Shown here piece after piece: positions 58,486-64,000 of a DNA stretch of 64,000 bases; the first letter of the stretch is position 1; every line of letters starts with the position of its first letter. The DNA is from Herbaspirillum frisingense GSF30. Lineage in GTDB: Bacteria > Pseudomonadota > Gammaproteobacteria > Burkholderiales > Burkholderiaceae_D. The notes below the pieces were generated by a model. That model saw only the letters and a list, made by a program, of their open reading frames with translations. It was not told the DNA's origin and searched no databases. The position numbers and the translations under genes were made by a program. The stretch lies in NCBI RefSeq assembly GCF_000300975.2, contig NZ_AEEC02000007.1, forward strand, positions 62,001 through 126,000. The letters run 5' to 3'.

Positions 58486-58938
58486 TTATTGTTTCCACTT
58501 GCTCAGTGCCGTGTCGTCGCTCTCGCGGGCATCGACCCAGCGGGCGCCGTCCGGCGTCTGTTCCTTCTTCCAGAACGGCGCCTGGGTCTTGAGGTAATCC
58601 ATGATGAATTCGCAGGCCGCGAAGGCTTCGCCGCGATGGGGCGAGGTGACTGCCACCAGCACGATCTGCTCCAGCGGCTGCATGGGCCCGATGCGATGGA
58701 TCACCAGCGCATCGAAGATGGGCCAGCGCGCCTTGGCCTGTTCCACGATCTGCTCCAGGGCGCGCTCGGTCATGACCGGATAGTGTTCCAGCTCCATGGC
58801 CGAGACGGCCGCGCCCTCGTTGAGATCGCGCACCGTGCCCACGAAACTCACCACCGCCCCTACGCGGGGATTGGACAGGCGCAGTTGCGCCACTTCGGTG
58901 GAGAGATCGAAATCGGCGGTCTGGACGCGGACAGGCAT
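58486..58938 (-). CDS. moaE: molybdopterin synthase catalytic subunit MoaE
   Basis: Large subunit of molybdopterin synthase; transfers sulphur from MoaD thiocarboxylate to precursor Z. The 150-residue protein contains GAVVSFVGTVRDLNEGAAVS, LELEHYPVM-type MELEHYPVMTERAL, IHRIGPM, VAVTSPHRGEAF and FWKKEQTPDG, which carries the catalytic lysine. moaD and moeA lie 2.2 kb away on the same strand, with two unrelated genes between. Confidence 0.96.
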   Translation of the reverse strand: MPVRVQTADFDLSTEVAQLRLSNPRVGAVVSFVGTVRDLNEGAAVSAMELEHYPVMTERALEQIVEQAKARWPIFDALVIHRIGPMQPLEQIVLVAVTSPHRGEAFAACEFIMDYLKTQAPFWKKEQTPDGARWVDARESDDTALSKWKQ

Positions 58939-58957
58939 GGCTGGACGGAAAGTGAAA

Positions 58958-58991
58958 GGCAGGGCTGCGATTCTACCAGCGCAGCCCTGCC
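58958..58991 (-). terminator. hairpin between the GntP gene and moaE
   Basis: Arms GGCAGGGCTGC / GCAGCCCTGCC with a 12-nt loop, without a good T run. It may end the GntP transcript or attenuate read-through into moaE. Confidence 0.5.
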
Positions 58992-59015
58992 CGCGAGCAC
59001 ACGTGGATCAGACGA

Positions 59016-60386
59016 TCAGACGATCAGCCCCCACAGCAGCAGCGTCATGCCCAGGCCGATCACCGAGACCAGGGTCTGGATTACCGACCAGGTCGCCAGG
59101 GTCTGCTTGAGGTTCAGGCCAAAGTATTCCTTGACCATCCAGAAGCCGGCGTCATTGACGTGGCAGAAGAACACCGAGCCGGCACCGATGGCCAGGGCCA
59201 TCAGCGAATTGTGGGTCGCCGACAGGCCAGCCACCAGCGGCGCGACGATGCCTGCGGTGGCGGTCGTGGCGACGGTAGCCGAACCGGTGGCCTGGCGCAG
59301 TGCCACGGCGATGATCCAGGCCAGGAGGATCAGCGGCATGTGGGTGCCGGTGGCGATCTTGGTGATGGTGTCGCTGATGCCGGCGGCCAGCAGGGTCTGC
59401 TTGAGGCCGCCGCCGGCGCCGATGGTCAGCAGCAGGCCGGCGATGGGCGGCAAGGCGCGGCGCAGCGTGGCACCCACCTCGAAGCGGCTGCTGCCCTGGC
59501 CCCAGCCCAGCACCACCACGGCAAAGAGCACCGTGACGGTCAGGGCGATGATGGGTTCGCCGAAGAAGTTGAGCATCTCGAACAACTCGGTCTTGGGCGT
59601 GACCCAGATGCGCGCCACGGTACGGCCCAGCATCAACGCCACCGGCAGCAGGATGGTCACCAGCGAGGCTACGAAGCCCGGCTGCGACTGCCCTTCACGG
59701 GCACTGAAGAGCTTGCCGATCTGGTCCGGTTCGGCCAGGTTCAGGCGCGGTGCCAGGAAGTTGCCATACAGCGGGCCAGCAATGATGACTGCCGGGATGG
59801 CGACGATGAAGCCCAGCAGCATGGTAGTACCGAGATCGGCACGCAGGGCCGACACGGCAATCAAGGGACCGGGGTGCGGCGGCAAGAGCGCATGCAGCGT
59901 GGTCATGCCGGCCAGCGCGGGAATGGCCACGCGCATGATGGGCAACTGCGAACGGCGTGCCATGACGAAGATGATCGGCGCCATCATCACCAGCCCGACC
60001 TCGAAGAACAGCGGCAGACCGACCACCAGAGCCACCAGGGCCATCATCCAGGGAATGATGCTGCCACGCGCATAGCGCAGCAGGGTATTGACAATGCGGT
60101 CGGCCGCGCCGGACTCGGCCATGAGCGCGCCCAGCATGGCGCCCAGGGCGATGATGATGCCGGCCTCGCCCAACAGGCTGCCGGCGCCCTTGCTGAAGGC
60201 CTTGGCGATGTCTTCCAGCGGCAGGCCGGCGCCGATACCGGCGATGAAGGTGCCGATGAGGATGGACAGGAAGGGTGCGATGGACAGGAAGCTGATCAGC
60301 ACCACGATGGCGATCAATGCCGCCAGCGTGACCAGCAGCAACTGCGTGTCCTGGGCCGCCCAGGCGGCCAGTTGGGTCGAAATCAA
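59016..60386 (-). CDS. gluconate:H+ symporter (GntP family)
   Basis: Inner-membrane permease of 456 residues with about 12 to 14 hydrophobic segments. Family motifs: FIAGIGAGLPLEDIAKAFSK, ALVVGLPLFFEVGLVMMAPI, HALLPPHPGPL, and GLSATHNSLMALAIGAGSVF with HVNDAGFWMVKEYF at the end. Gluconate or a related sugar acid is the likely substrate. No gluconate kinase or regulator is adjacent. It lies between moaE and a methyltransferase gene. Confidence 0.92.
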   Translation of the reverse strand: MISTQLAAWAAQDTQLLLVTLAALIAIVVLISFLSIAPFLSILIGTFIAGIGAGLPLEDIAKAFSKGAGSLLGEAGIIIALGAMLGALMAESGAADRIVNTLLRYARGSIIPWMMALVALVVGLPLFFEVGLVMMAPIIFVMARRSQLPIMRVAIPALAGMTTLHALLPPHPGPLIAVSALRADLGTTMLLGFIVAIPAVIIAGPLYGNFLAPRLNLAEPDQIGKLFSAREGQSQPGFVASLVTILLPVALMLGRTVARIWVTPKTELFEMLNFFGEPIIALTVTVLFAVVVLGWGQGSSRFEVGATLRRALPPIAGLLLTIGAGGGLKQTLLAAGISDTITKIATGTHMPLILLAWIIAVALRQATGSATVATTATAGIVAPLVAGLSATHNSLMALAIGAGSVFFCHVNDAGFWMVKEYFGLNLKQTLATWSVIQTLVSVIGLGMTLLLWGLIV

Positions 60387-60520
60387 GATGGTTCCTTCTT
60401 AGGTGTGGATGAATGCGCATCGATGGACGATGTCTTTTGTGCACCCCCTCCGCAAACCTGTTTGGCGCAGGCTTGGTCTCCTCCTAAAGAATCCGGATGT
60501 CGAATGTCCTGGTGGTTTGC

Positions 60521-61165
60521 TTAGCTCCGGTCTTGTGTTTTTTGCCAGACGCTGGCCAACCACGGCTGCTGCTCACGCGGCAAACCGTCAGGGCGGTAAT
60601 AATGCCGCAATTCAACGAATCCTGCTGGCAGCAGGTAACGGCGCCAGCCCTCCAGGCTGTGCCAGACGCCATAGCGCGGACCGCTCCAGCCTTCCAGGTC
60701 TTCCCCGCGGGGATTGGAACTGAAGAGGATGCCGCCCGGCTTGAGGCTGGCGTGTAACCGGGAGAGCACGCTCGGCAGTGCAGCCGAAGGCACATGGAAC
60801 AGCGAGGCATTGGCGAAGATGCCGTCGAAGCGTTGCGGCGGCAGGTCCAGCTGCAGGAAGTCCTGGTGCCAGACCTCGCAGCCACTGGCCGCACGCGCCA
60901 TCTCGACGAACTCGGCCGTACCGTCCAGCCCGACCGCAACATGGCCGCGCCGGGTGAATTCGATCAGGTCGCGCCCCGGGCCACAGCCGAAGTCCAGAAT
61001 CGTGAAGGGCCCTTGCCCGGCTTGGCCGGCTCTGGCGTGCAAGGCATCCAGCAAGGCTGCCATGTTCTGGCTGACATCATGATCCCAGGTGCCTTCGCGA
61101 AAGCTCTGAGCATTGCTGCTGTAGTGCGCAATCGTGCCGACCGAGGGATCCCGACGGGTGCCCAT
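60521..61165 (-). CDS. class I SAM-dependent methyltransferase
   Basis: A 214-residue cytoplasmic methyltransferase. SAM site ILDFGCGPGRDLIEFTRRG near residue 55, VGLDGTAEFVEMA, and FDGIFANASLFHVP as post-motifs; LHASLKPGGILFSSNP resembles the methyltransferase 11/25 families. The substrate is unknown. ATG at 61165 follows the moaD stop by one base, so the gene is probably in the moaD transcript; the longer frame overlapping moaD is unsupported. Confidence 0.85.
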   Translation of the reverse strand: MGTRRDPSVGTIAHYSSNAQSFREGTWDHDVSQNMAALLDALHARAGQAGQGPFTILDFGCGPGRDLIEFTRRGHVAVGLDGTAEFVEMARAASGCEVWHQDFLQLDLPPQRFDGIFANASLFHVPSAALPSVLSRLHASLKPGGILFSSNPRGEDLEGWSGPRYGVWHSLEGWRRYLLPAGFVELRHYYRPDGLPREQQPWLASVWQKTQDRS

Positions 61166-61166
61166 G

Positions 61167-61424
61167 TCAGCCACCGGTGACCGGCGGGAAGAAGGCCACT
61201 TCGCCGCCCTCGGCAATCTCGGTATCGGCCTCGGTCATGTCATGGTCGTAGGCCATGCGCAGGTTCTTTTCCGGTCCCAGCACCTCGGCCCAGATGCCGC
61301 CCCGCCCCATCAGGAAGGCGCGCACGTCGCCGACGGTCTTGACGCTGTCCGGCAGCTCGATGATTTCCTGCGAGGTCTGCAGGGCTTCGCGCACGCTGGC
61401 GAAGAAACGGAGTTCGATTTTCAT
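61167..61424 (-). CDS. moaD: molybdopterin synthase sulphur carrier subunit MoaD
   Basis: Ubiquitin-like small subunit; its C-terminal Gly-Gly becomes a thiocarboxylate. The 85-residue protein starts MKIELRFFASVREALQTSQE and ends FFPPVTGG, with the diglycine at the extreme C-terminus. Lies between moeA (21 bp upstream) and the methyltransferase. Confidence 0.95.
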   Translation of the reverse strand: MKIELRFFASVREALQTSQEIIELPDSVKTVGDVRAFLMGRGGIWAEVLGPEKNLRMAYDHDMTEADTEIAEGGEVAFFPPVTGG

Positions 61425-61445
61425 GAAGGGAAATTCCTTGGTGGT

Positions 61446-62723
61446 TCAGTTGAGCAGATGATCGAAGGCCAGGAACTGCACCATGTCGCCGGCGGCGATG
61501 GTCTGTCCGGGCGGGTTGTCGATCAGGCCGTCGGCCCAGGCGGTCGAGGTCAGCACGGCCGAGCCCTGACTGGGGAAGAGATCCAGGCCGCCCTGGGCAT
61601 TGCGACGCACGCGCAGGAATTCCTGGCGGCGGTCGGCGCGGGGCCAGTCGAAGTCAGCACGCATGCTCACTGCCTGCGGCAGCACGGCAGCGCGTGGCAG
61701 GCCCTGCAGACGCAGCAGGAAAGGTCGCACGAACAGCAGGAAGGTGACGAAGGAAGAGACAGGATTACCGGGCAAACCGATGAAGAACGCTTCACCCGCG
61801 CCCTCTTCCCCGCGCCGCACCTGACCGAAGGCCAGGGGCTTGCCGGGTTTCATGGCGATCTGCCACATGTTGATGCGCCCTTCCGCTTCCACGGCCGGCT
61901 TCACGTGGTCTTCCTCGCCCACGGAAACGCCGCCGCTGGTGATGATGAGGTCATGCTCGCGGGCGGCTTCGCGCAGGGTCTGGCGGGTGGCGGCAAGGTT
62001 GTCGGGGACGATGCCGTAGTCGCTGACGGCGCAACCCAGTTTTTGCAGCAGGCCACGCAGGAGGAAGCGGTTGGAGTTGTAGATGGCACCGGGCTTGAGG
62101 GGCTCGCCGGGCATGGTCAGTTCGTCGCCGGTAAAGAACACCGCCACCCGTACCCGCCGCAATACCTCCAGTTCGGCCTGGCCGACTGAAGCCGCCAGCC
62201 CCAGTTCCTGCGGGCGCAGGCGGGTGCCGGCGTCGAGGATGGTGCTGCCCTGGCGGATGTCTTCGCCGGTATAGCGCACCCATTCGCCACGGGTGGGCAC
62301 ATGGCGGATCACGACGTGGTCACCGTCCACCTCGCAGGCTTCCTGCATGACGATGGCGTCTGCGCCCTCGGGCAGCATGGCGCCGGTGAAGATGCGGGCG
62401 GCCGTGCCGGCTTCCAGCGGCTGGCCGACGTGACCGGCGGGAATGCGCTGCGACACCCGCAGGCGCGCCTGGCCGGAGGCGCAATCGGCGGCGCGCACGG
62501 CATAGCCGTCCATCTGCGAATTGTCCATGCCAGGCACGTTGATGTGGGCCTGCACGGGAGTGGCCAGCACGCGGTCGCAGGCGTCCAGGGTGGCGACGGT
62601 CTGGCTGCCGGTGACCGGCACGGCCGCATCGAGCAGGGTGTCGAGTGCCTGGGCGACGCTTTGCATGGGCGTGCGGGCGGGCTTGGCCGGGGAGTCTGGA
62701 ATGGGAGCGGGCGTGGATTGCAT
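61446..62723 (-). CDS. moeA: molybdopterin molybdenumtransferase MoeA
   Basis: Inserts molybdenum into adenylylated molybdopterin. The 425-residue product contains VPGMDNSQMDGYAVRAAD, VAVFFTGDELTMPGEPLK, TSGGVSVGEEDHVK, MKPGKPLAFGQV and GLPGNPVSSFVTF, all family signatures. Start is uncertain: ATGs at 62723 and 62666 and a TTG at 62771 are possible; family alignment favours one of the ATGs. Between thrC and moaD on the same strand. Confidence 0.93.
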   Translation of the reverse strand: MQSTPAPIPDSPAKPARTPMQSVAQALDTLLDAAVPVTGSQTVATLDACDRVLATPVQAHINVPGMDNSQMDGYAVRAADCASGQARLRVSQRIPAGHVGQPLEAGTAARIFTGAMLPEGADAIVMQEACEVDGDHVVIRHVPTRGEWVRYTGEDIRQGSTILDAGTRLRPQELGLAASVGQAELEVLRRVRVAVFFTGDELTMPGEPLKPGAIYNSNRFLLRGLLQKLGCAVSDYGIVPDNLAATRQTLREAAREHDLIITSGGVSVGEEDHVKPAVEAEGRINMWQIAMKPGKPLAFGQVRRGEEGAGEAFFIGLPGNPVSSFVTFLLFVRPFLLRLQGLPRAAVLPQAVSMRADFDWPRADRRQEFLRVRRNAQGGLDLFPSQGSAVLTSTAWADGLIDNPPGQTIAAGDMVQFLAFDHLLN

Positions 62724-62830
62724 GGCGGGCTTGAGGGATGGAATGCAGGAGTTGCGTTGTTTTCTGGTCAATTCCGGTCAACACAGCGACCCGACATTCT
62801 AATGCAATCACCGCCCCTCTGCGGCCCATG

Positions 62831-62865
62831 AAAAACGCCGCCCGGGCCGATGGCGCGGACGGCGT
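62831..62865 (-). terminator. Rho-independent terminator of thrC
   Basis: On the minus strand ACGCCG-T-CCG ... CGG-GCGGCGT followed by TTTT forms an imperfect GC-rich stem 23 bp past the thrC stop. Confidence 0.6.
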
Positions 62866-62887
62866 GATCGGGCAGAACCGACGGTGC

Positions 62888-64000
62888 TTACAGGCCGGTG
62901 TGCTCGGCCACGAAGGCCTTCACACGGGCGGCATCGGCCGGCATGACCTCGAAGCGCTGCGGCAGTGCCTCGATATTCTCGAAGCCGGCCGGACGGTCGG
63001 CGTCACGACCCAGGGCTTCGCGGATGGTCTCGTTGAACTTGGCCGGCAAGGCGGTCTCCAGCACGATCATGGTCACACCCGGGGTGAGGTTTTCGCGCGC
63101 CACCTTGATGCCGTCGGCAGTGTGGGTATCGACCGTGATGCCGTAGGTCTTTTCGGCGAAGCGGATGGTGTCCAGGCGGTCGGCGTGGGTGGACTTGCCG
63201 GAGGCGAAACCGTACTTGATCACGCTGGCGAATTCATCGCCGTCGCTGCCGGGCTTGCCGGTCAGGCCGAAGCCACCGGCGGTCTCGACCTTGTGGAACA
63301 GGGACTTGACGCGGGCGCTGTCGCGGCCCAGCAGGTCATAGACGAAGCGCTCGAAGTTGGAGGCCTTGCTGATGTCCATGCTGGGGCTGCTGGTGTGGTA
63401 GGTCTCGGCCGACTTGCGCACGCGGTACACGCCGGTGCGGAAGAATTCGTCGAGCACGTCGTTCTCGTTGGTGGCCACCACCAGCTTGTCGATGGGCAAG
63501 CCCATCATGCGCGCGATGTGACCGGCGCAGATGTTGCCGAAGTTGCCCGAAGGGACGGTGAAGGAGACCTTCTGTTCATTGCTGGTGGTGGCGGCCAGGT
63601 AGCCACGGAAGTAGTACACCACCTGCGCCACCACGCGTGCCCAGTTGATCGAGTTGACGGTACCGATCTTCTTGGCGGCCTTGTATTCCAGATCATTGGA
63701 GATGGCCTTGACGATGTCCTGGCAGTCGTCGAAGACGCCTTCCACCGCGAGGTTGAAGATGTTGGGGTCTTGCAGGCTGAACATCTGTGCGGTCTGGAAG
63801 GCGCTCATCTTCTTGTGCGGGGACAGCATGAAGACGCGGATGCCCTTCTTGCCGCGCATGGCGTATTCGGCGGCGCTGCCGGTGTCACCGGAGGTGGCGC
63901 CGACGATATTGAGTTCGGCCCCCTGCTTGGCCAGGGCATATTCGAACAGGTTGCCCAGCAGTTGCATGGCCATGTCCTTGAAGGCCAGCGTGGGGCCGTT
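62888..64000 (-). CDS. thrC: threonine synthase, C-terminal part (truncated by window edge)
   Basis: PLP enzyme making threonine from O-phosphohomoserine. The frame runs from the stop at 62888 to the edge, 370 codons. The visible N-terminal end reads NGPTLAFKDMAMQLL, with the PLP lysine, followed by GATSGDTGSAAEYAMRG. VPSGNFGNICAGHIARMMGLP follows. About 110 residues are outside the window. Upstream hom is expected but not visible. moeA follows 165 bp downstream. Confidence 0.95.
   Translation of the reverse strand, partial: NGPTLAFKDMAMQLLGNLFEYALAKQGAELNIVGATSGDTGSAAEYAMRGKKGIRVFMLSPHKKMSAFQTAQMFSLQDPNIFNLAVEGVFDDCQDIVKAISNDLEYKAAKKIGTVNSINWARVVAQVVYYFRGYLAATTSNEQKVSFTVPSGNFGNICAGHIARMMGLPIDKLVVATNENDVLDEFFRTGVYRVRKSAETYHTSSPSMDISKASNFERFVYDLLGRDSARVKSLFHKVETAGGFGLTGKPGSDGDEFASVIKYGFASGKSTHADRLDTIRFAEKTYGITVDTHTADGIKVARENLTPGVTMIVLETALPAKFNETIREALGRDADRPAGFENIEALPQRFEVMPADAARVKAFVAEHTGL

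Overview
The window is a GC-rich chromosomal segment of a betaproteobacterium, most likely an Oxalobacteraceae member close to Herbaspirillum. This rests on protein character and gene order (yicC-gmk-rpoZ-spoT, rph/rdgB/hemW, tsaB-rimI-udg, alr/lplT). It is inference from recognised families, not a database match. Nearly all of it is ordinary core genome. I see no integrase, transposase, prophage module or CRISPR array.

Left part (1-9.4 kb): truncated alr diverges from lplT. A leftward operon follows (tsaB-rimI-type 4 udg-DUF1853), then a thioredoxin-like gene, a LysR regulator, a small secreted DUF4148 protein, and lysC with a strong candidate internal start for a beta subunit. A tRNA-Ser(GCT) with a clear promoter and terminator ends this block. 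Just behind it sits a large lower-GC gene for a UPF1/DNA2-like SF1 helicase (9661-13230), the best candidate for acquired accessory DNA.

13.4-34.2 kb: sterol-desaturase-like protein, sodC, a PAS-GGDEF-EAL protein coupled to an EAL/HDOD protein, hemW-rdgB and rph, the yicC-gmk-rpoZ-spoT block, a LysR/azoR pair, DUF3422, greB, an unusual two-domain methylglyoxal synthase with a membrane protein downstream, a second EAL/HDOD protein, and rlmJ.

34.4-46 kb: a ClcB-type channel overlaps a ModE-like regulator that diverges from modABC, whose promoter contains a ModE-type operator. Then aceA, a YccS-like FUSC membrane protein, a REP-like palindrome, rraA and a Cache-HAMP-GGDEF diguanylate cyclase.

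46-64 kb: clpB, crcB, a LysR regulator diverging from a complete aromatic-acid-type efflux operon (outer-membrane factor, AaeB-like, AaeX-like, AaeA-like), a hipA-hipB pair in reversed order with a long operator palindrome, mntH, moaE, a GntP permease, a methyltransferase, moaD, moeA and truncated thrC.

Themes: molybdate uptake (modABC) and molybdenum cofactor synthesis (moaD, moaE, moeA) are both present; four proteins carry c-di-GMP-type domains; three LysR regulators are present, of which those at 26086 and 49245 are divergent partners of azoR and the efflux operon.
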